From: Pseudobacter ginsenosidimutans | GTDB lineage: Bacteria; Bacteroidota; Bacteroidia; Chitinophagales; Chitinophagaceae | Direction: 5' to 3' | Length of the DNA stretch: 64,000 nucleotides | Assembly: GCF_007970185.1 (NCBI RefSeq) | Contig: NZ_CP042431.1 | Location: 3,658,001-3,722,000 of the forward strand | Shown here: positions 26,644-36,425 of the stretch, in pieces | Layout of the letters: every line of letters starts with the position of its first letter | Position numbering within the stretch: position 1 is the stretch's first letter | The notes under the pieces: generated by a model | Databases searched by the model: none | Told to the model about the DNA's origin: nothing | Seen by the model: only the letters and a program-made list of their open reading frames with translations | Program-made: the position numbers and the translations under genes

Positions 26644-27111
26644 ATGAAATTGTCAAGAAATATATTATACCTGTTTGTATCGGTTCTCCTTTTCAGCGCC
26701 TGCTCAAAAAACGAAAATGATACTTACGATCTGCGGTATGTTCATATCATGGACAATGAATCTTCCACCGTCAATATCAGTGATAAAGCGAATGTGGTAA
26801 GCACTTATGGTATTTACCTGAGTGGCCCGCAGGTACTGGAACCTGTTACTGTAACGTACAAGATCACAGTAGGAGATGGATTGACTGAAGGAGTGGATTA
26901 TGAATTGATCAATCCCGCATCTGAAGTAAAGTTCCTGCCCGGCATTTATGATATGCCTGTAAGGATCAGATGGATGGCCAATCCTGTTGATCCGGCAAAG
27001 AATAATACTGTAGTGATCGAGCTGCTCAGTGTAAGTAATCCTGCTTTCAACCTGGGGCTTCCCGGAAAGGACCAGCTTCAGATAAGGCTTATCATCACAA
27101 AGTTCCACTGA
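26644..27111 (+). CDS. SusCD-associated surface lipoprotein, Calx-beta/DUF4843-like
   Basis: A 155-residue lipoprotein (lipobox LLFSACSK) with a single predicted beta-sandwich of about eight strands. The layout, in which an extended start (DLRYVHIMDNESSTVNI) is followed by TYKITVGDGLTEGVDYELI and KNNTVVIELLSVSNPAFNLG, resembles the Calx-beta/DUF4843-type immunoglobulin-like modules found next to SusD. It probably sits on the cell surface and helps bind substrate. The family name is tentative. It starts 3 bp after SusD. Confidence 0.7.
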   Translation: MKLSRNILYLFVSVLLFSACSKNENDTYDLRYVHIMDNESSTVNISDKANVVSTYGIYLSGPQVLEPVTVTYKITVGDGLTEGVDYELINPASEVKFLPGIYDMPVRIRWMANPVDPAKNNTVVIELLSVSNPAFNLGLPGKDQLQIRLIITKFH

Positions 27112-27134
27112 GTCTAACCTTTTAAAAGATTAAT

Positions 27135-28598
27135 ATGAAACTGTTCAATATAACTTTTTCCATCTTCCTGCTGATCGCTTTGGTGTCCTGCGCCAAGAAG
27201 GCGGATGTATGGGAGCGCAAAGAAGTGAACGAAGTGAAATTGCTTTCCTTCGGTTTTTATGAGGCTGATAATCCTGGTGTACTGGAGAGGGATTACATCG
27301 TGAGTAATCTCAACAACAATAATATCTTAATGCAGATGCCTGTGAATGTAGACAGGGGTGCACTGGTGGCCAGGTTCACGGTGAGCGATAATGATGTGAT
27401 CAAAGTGGGAGAAACGGCACAGAAAAGCGGTGAGACCGCGAATGATTTCCGGATACCAGTTGATTATTTCCTTTCTGACGGTAATTACAATGCGAAGTAT
27501 ACAGTTACGATTGCGAAGGGTAGTGATTTTATCTGGAGGGCTATCGATTTTACGGTGAATGATTCGGCCACTTCCGTGATCATGAAAGTGAACCCGGCCA
27601 CTGGGTTGCCGTATCTCATGTACAGTCAAAGCAGACCGAGTTCCTCCGATTCAAGACCAGCGATGGCTTACCTGGATGGAGAAGTATGGGTGAATACGCA
27701 GATCTCCGATACGCGCATGGGTTCCAATTTTGACTTTACTTTCAATAGTGCAGGCATACCCTATGTAAGCTTTCCTGATTATGGTACAACTCCTGCCCAG
27801 GCACTTACTGTAAAAAAACTCGAAGGATCTGCATGGTCATTGGTTGGTGCACAGTCGACAACGGGTGTAACGGGTGTGAAGATTTCTTACAATTCACTGG
27901 TTTTTGCTGACGAAGCAAAGTTGATGTCGTTCACAACTTATGATGCAGCCGGCGGAGGATTCGCCAGGAGAGAATTCGGGTATTCAGTTTTTGAAAACAA
28001 TAACTGGCTGATCGGTTCTAAGATACCTGGACGGGGAACCCTGAACACTTTCGGTTCAAGACCTGTTGAAAAGAATGGTGTGGTGTATGTGAGTACGCTC
28101 AACCCGGTAAATGGTAATACAATTACCATTTATAAATACGCGAACAATGCATGGTCCACGCTGCTGGAAGCCTGGCGAGACCCTAACGCCACTTTCATCA
28201 ATACCGGTGACTTCGATATGGATGTGGACGATGAAGGCAATGTTTATTTAGCCTTTGCTGATAATAGTAATGCGTCTACCTACAAATACCGGGTAGTCAA
28301 ATTTGTGCCTGGTGCGTCAATGCCAACACCTTTGGGTAGTTATATTGTCGCCGGTTCCGAGTATGATCTTGATTTTGAGATTTCGCCCGATGGCGTACCT
28401 TACTTGTTTTACAGGAACGACAACAACTATCCTGCCATCGTTTCTTTCGATAACGAAACGCAGGACTGGTCAGTTCCGCATGTGCTGGAAACGGCTACAG
28501 GGGAGGACCTCTCATTAGGATTTGCACCGAACGGAGAAGCCTATGCGAACTACATCCGAAACAGGAAACTGATCATTCATAAATTTACCAAACCCTAA
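27135..28598 (+). CDS. surface lipoprotein with predicted beta-propeller domain
   Basis: A 487-residue lipoprotein (lipobox IALVSCAKK). The N-terminal domain (about 25-140) resembles DUF5018-like Ig modules. The remainder consists of about six repeats of a strand-rich unit with W and YVS/YLFY motifs (for example GIPYVSFPDY, NGVVYVSTLNP, GNVYLAFADN, GVPYLFYRND, GEAYANYIRN), which points to a sialidase/BNR-like beta-propeller. No catalytic residues typical of sialidases are evident, so carbohydrate or protein binding is more likely than hydrolysis. It belongs to the SusCD operon and precedes the phosphoesterase. Confidence 0.7.
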   Translation: MKLFNITFSIFLLIALVSCAKKADVWERKEVNEVKLLSFGFYEADNPGVLERDYIVSNLNNNNILMQMPVNVDRGALVARFTVSDNDVIKVGETAQKSGETANDFRIPVDYFLSDGNYNAKYTVTIAKGSDFIWRAIDFTVNDSATSVIMKVNPATGLPYLMYSQSRPSSSDSRPAMAYLDGEVWVNTQISDTRMGSNFDFTFNSAGIPYVSFPDYGTTPAQALTVKKLEGSAWSLVGAQSTTGVTGVKISYNSLVFADEAKLMSFTTYDAAGGGFARREFGYSVFENNNWLIGSKIPGRGTLNTFGSRPVEKNGVVYVSTLNPVNGNTITIYKYANNAWSTLLEAWRDPNATFINTGDFDMDVDDEGNVYLAFADNSNASTYKYRVVKFVPGASMPTPLGSYIVAGSEYDLDFEISPDGVPYLFYRNDNNYPAIVSFDNETQDWSVPHVLETATGEDLSLGFAPNGEAYANYIRNRKLIIHKFTKP

Positions 28599-28612
28599 AT
28601 AGCGATTGAAAA

Positions 28613-29488
28613 GTGAAAAAGATCAGTGTAGCCGTTTTGGTTTTATTGAATTTCACAACAACTGGACTTGCCCAGGGCAAGTTCAGTTTTGTATTCATGT
28701 CTGATATTCATTATACGCAGAAATTCGATGCACCCCGGGGATTCAGTATGCTGGTGGATACATTGAACAAACTGAACCCGGACCTCGTAATGGTGGGTGG
28801 TGATATCATTTATGATGCGCTGCGTGTAAAAGAAAAAGAACTGATCGGTAATACCAGATCCTACCTGGAACAGGCTTCAAGGATCAAGGCGCCGCTTCAT
28901 TACGCAGTGGGCAACCATGAAATTTTTGAGCTGTACCAAAAGGAGGCGGATACCAATGGAGCACTCTATGGAAAGCGCTATTATGAAAAATACTTTGGCA
29001 AGAGATACTATTCCTTCGATCACAAAGGCTGGCATTTCATGGTGCTGGACAATATCTTCATTACTCCGGACAGAAAGTATATTGGCAAGATCGATAGTGT
29101 ACAGCTGGAATGGATCAGGGAAGATCTGAAAGCCGTCAACGCTCAAACGCCAATTGTTATCATGATGCATGTGCCATTGATCACTACCTTGTCGCAGTGG
29201 TACGGTGGTGGCACCAATGCCAATGATGATAAAGTGGCTGCTGTTGACAGTCATCGGCTGCTCAGATTGTTTGAATCGAAGAACCTTCGCCTGGTACTGC
29301 AGGGGCATCTGCATTATTTTGAAGCCTTGAATGTATTGAACAAAACTACTTTTATTACAGCCCCTTCTGTGTCTGGAAAATGGTGGCGAAGCAAGCAGCA
29401 CAATGTAGAGGAAGGATTCATAAAGATCAATGTTGATGGAGATAAAGTGGATTATGAGTATATAGACTATGGATGGGAGGCTAAATAG
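28613..29488 (+). CDS. secreted calcineurin-like metallophosphoesterase
   Basis: A 291-residue enzyme with a signal peptide (MKKISVAVLVLLNFTTTGLAQ), starting at GTG. The dinuclear-metal motifs of the family occur in order: DIH (Asp31, His33), GGDI (Asp62 region), GNHE (about 97-100), MMHVP (about 184-188) and GHLH (about 228-231). It should hydrolyse a phosphomonoester or phosphodiester outside the cytoplasm. As the last gene of the SusCD operon, it suggests that the locus handles a phosphorylated substrate, such as a phosphate ester or a phospho-glycan. A strong terminator follows. Confidence 0.9.
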   Translation: MKKISVAVLVLLNFTTTGLAQGKFSFVFMSDIHYTQKFDAPRGFSMLVDTLNKLNPDLVMVGGDIIYDALRVKEKELIGNTRSYLEQASRIKAPLHYAVGNHEIFELYQKEADTNGALYGKRYYEKYFGKRYYSFDHKGWHFMVLDNIFITPDRKYIGKIDSVQLEWIREDLKAVNAQTPIVIMMHVPLITTLSQWYGGGTNANDDKVAAVDSHRLLRLFESKNLRLVLQGHLHYFEALNVLNKTTFITAPSVSGKWWRSKQHNVEEGFIKINVDGDKVDYEYIDYGWEAK

Positions 29489-29511
29489 CCTATCCGATCC
29501 TGATCATATTC

Positions 29512-29546
29512 AAAACAGCCTGCAGCGATCCTGCAGGCTGTTTTAT
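29512..29546 (+). terminator. rho-independent terminator closing the first SusCD locus
   Basis: Fourteen-base perfect arms AAAACAGCCTGCAG and CTGCAGGCTGTTTT around a CGATC loop. It separates the phosphoesterase locus from the first copy of the tandem module. Confidence 0.88.
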
Positions 29547-29645
29547 TGAATGCCGGACCTTTTAGTTCTGCGTTTTTTTATTGTACGTGTTTCGTTTCAT
29601 ATTTTTTTATAGTTTGCACTACATCCCGCAACCAAATCAACTGCA

Positions 29646-30233
29646 TTGCCGACCGAACCCTCATACGTGGATAAAGAATTATTCTTCCGTATCGCAGAAG
29701 GAGAGGAACAGGCATTCACGCAATTCTTCATCCAATGGGCCACGCCACTTACACATTACGCCAACAAGATCTTAAGGAATGATCAGGCTGCCAGGGACGT
29801 GATGCAGGAAGTGTTCATCAAAGTCTGGCTGTACCGGGATAAACTTCCGCAGGTAGAGCAACCTGCTGCCTGGCTTAAAAAAGTGGTCACCAATCAATGT
29901 TTGTTGATACTGGATAAGAATGCTGCGCAGGACAAACGTCTGGCCGCACTCAGGCTTGCACAGCCATCACAGCAGGAAGACCCGCTGCCAGCCATCGACT
30001 TCAGAGAAATCCGGCAGACATTGAATAAAGTGATTGAACAACTCCCGCAGCAACGTCGCACCATTTACCGGATGAACCGTGAAGAAGGCAAAACCACCAA
30101 AGAGATCGCTGATGATCTGTCGCTTTCACATGGCTATGTGCGTAATGCGCTCAGCGCCGCGCTGGACACCATCAGGCAGGAGCTGAACCTCCGCCTGGAC
30201 CTTCCAATTTTCCTGCTGTTACTTTTATTTTAA
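29646..30233 (+). CDS. ECF-type sigma factor of module copy 1
   Basis: A 195-residue ECF sigma with region 2 (about 22-85, DQAARDVMQEVFIKVWLYRDKLP) and region 4 (about 125-178, LPQQRRTIYRMNREEGKTTKEIADDLSLSHGYVRNAL). There is no ATG in the right place: translation should begin at TTG 29646 or GTG 29667, which could lower its output. The C terminus is very hydrophobic (DLPIFLLLLLF). It differs strongly from the sigma of copy 2, so the two modules are probably switched on by different signals. A TATAGTTTG sequence about 30 bp upstream is near the -7 consensus. Confidence 0.9.
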   Translation: MPTEPSYVDKELFFRIAEGEEQAFTQFFIQWATPLTHYANKILRNDQAARDVMQEVFIKVWLYRDKLPQVEQPAAWLKKVVTNQCLLILDKNAAQDKRLAALRLAQPSQQEDPLPAIDFREIRQTLNKVIEQLPQQRRTIYRMNREEGKTTKEIADDLSLSHGYVRNALSAALDTIRQELNLRLDLPIFLLLLLF

Positions 30234-30292
30234 TTTTTTTCAGGACGCATAGTGACATTATCCTTTGTTGCCTGATCTTATATAATCAGTAC

Positions 30293-31504
30293 ATGCAAAA
30301 CAGCCATATACATAACCTGGTGAGGGCATTCCTCGAAAATGAACTCAATGAAACGGAGCAGCAGGAATTCTATCAATTGCTGAAAGATCCGGCACAACGG
30401 GAATTGCTATCGGAAATATTCATGGAACTGAACGGAGATCCGGACCTGCAGTTGCCATTTGATGAATCCCTCATGCCGGTATTGAAGGCTGTAATGCAGG
30501 CCGACCGGGCAGCAGCTCCTGTGGTTGAAATGTACTCACCCAAACGTTCCAGGCGTTGGATCTGGATAGCCGCCGCGGTATTACTGTTGCTGACCACCGG
30601 CACCTGGTTGTTTTTTGCAGATAATAAAAATGGAAAAGAGGAACAGCATGCTATTGCTTCTACTGTCAGTATCCCTCCCGGCAGTGACGGCGCTATCCTC
30701 ACCCTTGCCGATGGATCGAAGATGTTGCTGGATAGCCTGGCCGATGGAGTGATCGCCCGCCAACAGGGAGCAGACCTGGTATTGAAGAACCGGGAACTTG
30801 CTTATGAATCGAAGAAAAACCTGAATGCGCCGGTAGTTTACAATACCATCACAACGCCGAGAGGAAGACAGTACCAGTTCCAGTTGTCCGATGGCACAGG
30901 TGTTTGGCTGAATGCAGGAAGCTCCATCACATTTCCTACGGCCTTCAGCAATACGGGAAGGAATGTGAAGATAACAGGAGAAGTATATTTTGAAGTGGCG
31001 AAAAAAATGGCTTCGGGTGGAAACAGGGTACCCTTTACCGTTAGTGTTAATGACCCCGCAGATGCTGCCCGCAATATGGATATCCTGGTGCTGGGCACTC
31101 ATTTCAACGTAAATGCCTATGCGGACGAACCGCAGGTGAACACCACATTGCTGGAAGGCAGCATTCAACTGAAGAAGAATAATGAACAATACCTGCTATT
31201 GCCGGGGCAACAGGCGCGCCTGCAAAACAATGGAACTTTCAAAATGATCGACCGGATCAATGCAGAGGAAGTGCTGGCCTGGAAAGACGGATTCTTTTAT
31301 TTCGACCATACCGATCTGCAGACGGTGATGCGTCAGCTATCACGCTGGTATGATGTGAGCGTGGAATACCGCGGGGAGATCCCCGACCTGAAATTTGTGG
31401 GAGAGATCCCGCGCAGCGCTCAACTGGACCAGGTATTCCAGATACTTGGCAAAACAAAGCTCCGCTTTACCGTGGACAACAAGAAGATCATCGTACATCC
31501 ATAA
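30293..31504 (+). CDS. FecR family anti-sigma factor of module copy 1
   Basis: A 403-residue inner-membrane anti-sigma. A cytoplasmic N-terminal helix region (about 1-78) precedes the membrane helix (about 83-105, WIWIAAAVLLLLTTGTWLFF). The FecR domain (about 145-255) contains TTPRGRQYQFQLSDGTGVWLNAGS and GTHFNVNAYADE. A DUF4974 domain closes the protein (about 330-403, FDHTDLQTVMRQLSRWYDVSVEYRGEIP...). It partners the sigma factor just upstream and receives the signal from the STN domain of the SusC encoded next. Confidence 0.93.
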   Translation: MQNSHIHNLVRAFLENELNETEQQEFYQLLKDPAQRELLSEIFMELNGDPDLQLPFDESLMPVLKAVMQADRAAAPVVEMYSPKRSRRWIWIAAAVLLLLTTGTWLFFADNKNGKEEQHAIASTVSIPPGSDGAILTLADGSKMLLDSLADGVIARQQGADLVLKNRELAYESKKNLNAPVVYNTITTPRGRQYQFQLSDGTGVWLNAGSSITFPTAFSNTGRNVKITGEVYFEVAKKMASGGNRVPFTVSVNDPADAARNMDILVLGTHFNVNAYADEPQVNTTLLEGSIQLKKNNEQYLLLPGQQARLQNNGTFKMIDRINAEEVLAWKDGFFYFDHTDLQTVMRQLSRWYDVSVEYRGEIPDLKFVGEIPRSAQLDQVFQILGKTKLRFTVDNKKIIVHP

Positions 31505-31608
31505 TCATAAACCTTACTCACCAGTTGCGGTACACGGCTGTTTATTATGGCCGGCTGGGATCCTATTGCCAAAACAATTTTTCATTTCAATTTTTAACTG
31601 CAACATTC

Positions 31609-34600
31609 ATGAAACTGACTGCTTTCATTTTGGTTTTAGGCTGCCTGATGGCGGGCTTGCAGGGTAAAGCGCAGATAGTGACTATCTCGGTGAAGGAGGC
31701 AAAGCTCGAATCGGTGCTGAAACTTTTCAAAAAACAAACAGGGTATTCCTTTTTTGTGGATGAACCCACATTGGGAAAAGCCGCAAAGGTGACGCTCGAC
31801 CTGAAATTCATTCCACTGGCGGAAGCGCTTGAAAAATGCTTTGCCGGTCAACCCGATCTCGTTTATTCAATGGTGGGTAAAACTGTGGTGATCTCCGAAA
31901 AAAATCCTGACAAAGGTAATAACGGAGACGGGCATATGAAGAACGGTGGTGATACAACGATAAACGAAATTGTTGGCGTCGTTTTCAATAAAAGGGATGA
32001 GCCGCTGGCCGATGCCAGCGTAATGCTGCTGGGCACCAGGAAGGGGACCACCACCAATGCCAATGGCAGCTTCAAATTACAGGATGCTAAACCAGGGAAT
32101 GTGCTGCGGGTTAGCTTCATTGGATATAAAACTGCTGATATCCCGGTTGCTTCAACTGGCAAAATAATCAGGGTGAAATTGGAAGAAGTCAATAACGAAT
32201 TGGATGAAGTGGTGGCGCAGGGTTACAGTAAAACCACCAACCGTTTGAGTACCTCATCCGTGGCAAAAGTGAGTGGTGAGGAAATTGCCCGCCAGCCCGT
32301 GATGGACCCGCTGCTGACATTACAGGGTAAAGTGCCGGGGATGTTATTGACGCCGGTATCCACCTATAACGGAACACCTGTGAAGATCGATATCCGTGGG
32401 AGAGGACTTCTGTCTGAAGCCAGTGAGAATCCGCTGATCATCATCGATGGCATTCCGATAGGGCTGGGATCCAACCGTGGAGTTGCTTTTGGCGATGGAC
32501 CGGTGCAGGGGATCATGGCTTATCTGAGTCCTGCCGGCAGTCAGAGCCCTTTGTTTGGATTGAATCCGAAAGATATCGAAAGTATTGAAGTCCTGAAAGA
32601 TCTTGGCGCCACTGCTATCTACGGCTCCTCGGGAGCGAATGGTGTGATTTTGATCACTACCAAAAGAGGTAAGTCCGGCGAACCGGCCCTTTCTGTGAAT
32701 ATCAATTTCGGCATTTCCAAAATCCTTCGTTATTATGATCTGCTCAATACAAAGCAGTATGTGGAAATGCGCCGCGAAGCATTGAAGAACGACGGGCTTA
32801 TTCCATCGGCCGTCAACGCTCCGGACCTGGTGCTCTGGGATACTACCAGGTATACTGACTGGCAGCGGCAACTCTGGGGTAAAGCAGGAGTGACGATGGA
32901 TGCAAGCATCGGTTATTCCGGAGGCACGCCGCTTTTGAAATACCGCATTTCAGCCAATTACTCACGGCCCGGAAAAATAACGGCCGTTACCGGTAAGGAT
33001 CAAACTATGGGCGTAAATCTCGCACTCGATCGCCAAAGCGAAAACAGGAAATTCAATTCTTCATTGACTGTAAGCTATATGGCTACCTCTCTCAATATGG
33101 TGACTGCTCCCAATACCATGAATTTGCCTCCCAATGCTCCGCCTATTTTTGATTCCATGGGCGAACTGAATTATAAGGATTGGCTGGGTAGCGGCTTCGA
33201 AAATAACCTTGATGCGTTCGGCGCATTGCTTAAGCCGGTAGAAAGCCGCTCGTCTGCACTCAGTACTTCGCTCAAATTCAATTACCAGTTGGCAAGAGGC
33301 CTGAGTCTTTCTGCAAATTTGACCTATGCCATTTCCAACAATACTTCATGGAGTCTGGTGCCTATCAGGTCGCAGAACCCTGCAAAGAATCCAACAGGTT
33401 CTGTCACTCTCTCCAAGGGAGATACGAGAACATGGAGTGTTGAGCCACAACTTTCTTACAGGAAAGGTCTTTTCGGAAGAAGTAATCTAAGTCTGATGGC
33501 AGGCTTCACGCTTCGTTCAAGTGTAGGCGAAGGCGCCTCTTCGAGAGGATTGGGTTTCACCAATGACGCAACGTTGCGTGCTATTTCACAGGCTCCCGTG
33601 ATGGCGGCTGATTTTACCAGGAGCCAGTACAAAACTGCCGGTGTAATGGCCAGAATGGAATATGAATGGGACAACAAATACGTGGTGAATGTTATCGGAA
33701 GAAGGGATGGGTCCTCCAGGTTCGGACCAGGCAGGCGGTTTGGAAATTTTGGGTCCATTGGTGTGGCCTGGATCGCATCGGAAGAAAAATGGATCAAAAA
33801 TATCCTGAACCCCGTAATAAACTATCTCAAGTTCAATGCCAATACAGGCACAGCAGGTTCAGATGGCGGCGGGGATTACCAGTATCTGTCGCAATGGAGC
33901 AGGGGGCAGCTGGCATTGTATGATAATATATCACCGACGAAAAACCTGCATGCGGTGAATCAGTTCTATCAATGGGCCCTGACGAAAGAATGGGTGGCTG
34001 AAATGCACCTGCGCTTTAAGGGCGCTGCCAGACTTCAGTTTGATATTACGCATTACCAACGCAGGAAGGGAAATCAGTTGACGCAAAATCCAACACCCGT
34101 TTATACCGGCTTTGAAAGCGTATTTGGCAACTGGGATGCCACCGTGCAAAACTCGGGATGGGAATTCAAACTCACCGCCTCGCCTGTGAATGGTAAGGAT
34201 TTTACCTGGATCGCTTCTGTTAATGCCAGCATCAACAAGAATATTCTGCTCGAGTACCCCCAGATTGAAAGAACCCCTGACTTCTCGAAATACCTGGTAG
34301 GACAATCACTGAATACAAGATACCTGTTGAACTACCTGGGCATCGATCCTATGACCGGCAGTTACCAGTTTGAGGATTATAATAAAGATGGACTCATCAA
34401 TTCAAATTCTGTACTGGCTCCATTCGCTTACCCGAGCGATAAACAAAAGACCGTGGATGACGTGCCTGTTGTATTTGGTGGAACCACGCACAGCTTTTCG
34501 TATAAGAACCTCAGTCTGAATATCAGCATGGATTACGCGATCCAAAAAGGAAGGAATGTTTTTGGCAGTGTTTCAAGCCCGGGCAGATTCGGGAACATAC

Positions 34601-34932
34601 CACAGGAGATCTTCAACAACCGCTGGCAAAAACCAGGTGACAATGCCAAATATGCCCGATTCACCACTGGTTCCGCCACCAATTACCAATATGGAGTTTC
34701 CACGCTTTTCTATTCTGATGCCTCGTTCTTCCGGTTCACGAATGTAGCACTGAGCTACATTTTTCCCGGGAAGCTGGCCCGCAGGCTGGGATTGAAAGAC
34801 TGTTCCTTCAACATCCTTACACAGAACCTTTTTACAATCACTAAGTATGAAGGCGTAGATCCCGAGATCAAGAATTTCAGCAGTATGCCTCCTGCAAGGA
34901 CCATCAAATTCGGTTTTGCTGCAACACTTTAA
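31609..34932 (+). CDS. SusC/RagA TonB-linked outer membrane transporter of module copy 1
   Basis: A TonB-dependent transporter of 1107 residues, counted from MKLTAFILVLGCLMAGLQGKAQ, which gives a clean signal peptide (an upstream TTG would add a non-conserved leader). An STN domain (about 22-92) and a CarboxypepD_reg-like domain (about 122-195) precede the plug, which begins DEVVAQGYSKTTNRLSTSSVAKVSGEEIARQ and contains LKDLGATAIYGSSGANGVILITTK. The barrel ends MPPARTIKFGFAATL. The plug opening and end block are shared with the copy 2 SusC but not with the first locus SusC, so the two modules carry their own SusC subtype. The imported substrate is unknown. Confidence 0.94.
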   Translation: MKLTAFILVLGCLMAGLQGKAQIVTISVKEAKLESVLKLFKKQTGYSFFVDEPTLGKAAKVTLDLKFIPLAEALEKCFAGQPDLVYSMVGKTVVISEKNPDKGNNGDGHMKNGGDTTINEIVGVVFNKRDEPLADASVMLLGTRKGTTTNANGSFKLQDAKPGNVLRVSFIGYKTADIPVASTGKIIRVKLEEVNNELDEVVAQGYSKTTNRLSTSSVAKVSGEEIARQPVMDPLLTLQGKVPGMLLTPVSTYNGTPVKIDIRGRGLLSEASENPLIIIDGIPIGLGSNRGVAFGDGPVQGIMAYLSPAGSQSPLFGLNPKDIESIEVLKDLGATAIYGSSGANGVILITTKRGKSGEPALSVNINFGISKILRYYDLLNTKQYVEMRREALKNDGLIPSAVNAPDLVLWDTTRYTDWQRQLWGKAGVTMDASIGYSGGTPLLKYRISANYSRPGKITAVTGKDQTMGVNLALDRQSENRKFNSSLTVSYMATSLNMVTAPNTMNLPPNAPPIFDSMGELNYKDWLGSGFENNLDAFGALLKPVESRSSALSTSLKFNYQLARGLSLSANLTYAISNNTSWSLVPIRSQNPAKNPTGSVTLSKGDTRTWSVEPQLSYRKGLFGRSNLSLMAGFTLRSSVGEGASSRGLGFTNDATLRAISQAPVMAADFTRSQYKTAGVMARMEYEWDNKYVVNVIGRRDGSSRFGPGRRFGNFGSIGVAWIASEEKWIKNILNPVINYLKFNANTGTAGSDGGGDYQYLSQWSRGQLALYDNISPTKNLHAVNQFYQWALTKEWVAEMHLRFKGAARLQFDITHYQRRKGNQLTQNPTPVYTGFESVFGNWDATVQNSGWEFKLTASPVNGKDFTWIASVNASINKNILLEYPQIERTPDFSKYLVGQSLNTRYLLNYLGIDPMTGSYQFEDYNKDGLINSNSVLAPFAYPSDKQKTVDDVPVVFGGTTHSFSYKNLSLNISMDYAIQKGRNVFGSVSSPGRFGNIPQEIFNNRWQKPGDNAKYARFTTGSATNYQYGVSTLFYSDASFFRFTNVALSYIFPGKLARRLGLKDCSFNILTQNLFTITKYEGVDPEIKNFSSMPPARTIKFGFAATL

Positions 34933-34941
34933 ATCTTTCAT

Positions 34942-36414
34942 ATGCTTACTCATATTCGTTTCATATTATTCCTGGCAGTAGTTGGACTATTGACTGCCTG
35001 TGAAAAGCTGGTGGAGATCGATTCTCCCATCGATACCATTACCAGTACAGAAGTATTCAATACGGACCAGCAAGCCAGAACGGCCATGGCTGGCGTGTAT
35101 TCTAAAATGATCAATGGAGATTTGGGGAGTGGTGGTGCTCTTTCTGAATACAGTGGAGGAATGGTTTCAATTTACGGCGGACTTTCCGCAGATGAACTGA
35201 ATACGTCAGAAGCGGTGCCCGATAATGACTATTTCATGTTCAATGCAAACAGGTTGCTGTTTAATAGTGTACCAACAGCCAACATATGGAAGTCTGCTTA
35301 CCTGACCATTTATGGGGCCAATGCAGTGATTGAAGGAATAGCTGCTTCTACTTCAACCAGGTTAACCGAAGCCGTTAGAAAAGAACTGACAGGCGAAGCA
35401 CTTTTTGTAAGGGCCCTTTCTTATTTCTATCTGGTGAATTTGTTTGGAGATGTACCGCTTGCGCTCACCATCGATTTCAACCAAACACGGTACAATGCCA
35501 GAGCTTCAAAGGATGATGTATACAAACAGATCATCGCTGATCTGCTGGCAGCACAGTCTGCTCTTCCTACCCGGAATACCAATGCTGCCGGCGACAGGAT
35601 CTATCCAGATAAATGGGCGGCCACCGCATTGCTGGCGCGCGCTTATCTGTTTACCGGAGATCACCAGAATGCTTTCAAACAGGCAGGAGCCGTTATTACC
35701 AATGCAGGACAATTCCATCTCGAAACCGATCTGCTGAAAACTTTCCAGCGAACAAGCAAAGAAGCCATCTTCCAGTTAAAACAAAATGTGCTTGCCAATA
35801 TCGGTAATGCCACTTCTGAAGGAGTACAGTTGATTCCAGGTCCTGTTGCAGGGAACCCTGATGTATTCAATGTAAGATTCTACTTACCCGACAATTTGCT
35901 GGATGCTTTTGAACCGAATGACAAACGGTTTACAAACTGGGTGGGTGTTTCCACCTCCAACACATCCGGCAGCACCAAATATTATCCCTATAAATACAAA
36001 ACAGGCGGGCAGAACAGAGTGATAGGGGCAGAGCCAACAGAAATGTATATGGTGCTGCGATTGGCGGAGCAATTCCTGATCCGCGCGGAAGCCGCTGCAA
36101 ATGGCGCTGCTGCGCTCACCAATGCCATCGATGATCTGAATGCGATCAGGCACAGGGCAGGAGTGGATTCGCTTCCTTACACCCTTTCACAACCGGAAGT
36201 GCTGAAGGCAATCGAAAAAGAAAGAAGGGTAGAACTCTTCATGGAGTGGGGGCATCGCTGGCTCGATCTTAAAAGAACAGGAAAGGCTTCCGCCGAATTG
36301 CAGCAAAGCCCCATCAAACAGCCATGGGAAGGAGACTACCAGTTGCTCTATCCGATACCTCATAGTGATATGCAGAGCAATCCCAACCTTACACCGAATC
36401 CCGGTTATTTCTAA
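34942..36414 (+). CDS. RagB/SusD family lipoprotein of module copy 1
   Basis: A 490-residue surface lipoprotein (lipobox GLLTACEK) that should cap the SusC barrel. Typical SusD blocks are KELTGEALFVRALSYFYLVNLFGDVPLALTIDFNQTRYN, KWAATALLARAYLFTGDHQNAF, MYMVLRLAEQFLIRAEAAAN and the end block ELFMEWGHRWLDLKRTGKA...LLYPIPHSDMQSNPNLTPNPGYF. The N terminus VEIDSPIDTITSTEVF is nearly the same in the copy 2 protein. It lies 10 bp after SusC. Confidence 0.94.
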   Translation: MLTHIRFILFLAVVGLLTACEKLVEIDSPIDTITSTEVFNTDQQARTAMAGVYSKMINGDLGSGGALSEYSGGMVSIYGGLSADELNTSEAVPDNDYFMFNANRLLFNSVPTANIWKSAYLTIYGANAVIEGIAASTSTRLTEAVRKELTGEALFVRALSYFYLVNLFGDVPLALTIDFNQTRYNARASKDDVYKQIIADLLAAQSALPTRNTNAAGDRIYPDKWAATALLARAYLFTGDHQNAFKQAGAVITNAGQFHLETDLLKTFQRTSKEAIFQLKQNVLANIGNATSEGVQLIPGPVAGNPDVFNVRFYLPDNLLDAFEPNDKRFTNWVGVSTSNTSGSTKYYPYKYKTGGQNRVIGAEPTEMYMVLRLAEQFLIRAEAAANGAAALTNAIDDLNAIRHRAGVDSLPYTLSQPEVLKAIEKERRVELFMEWGHRWLDLKRTGKASAELQQSPIKQPWEGDYQLLYPIPHSDMQSNPNLTPNPGYF

Positions 36415-36425
36415 AAAATATTTGT

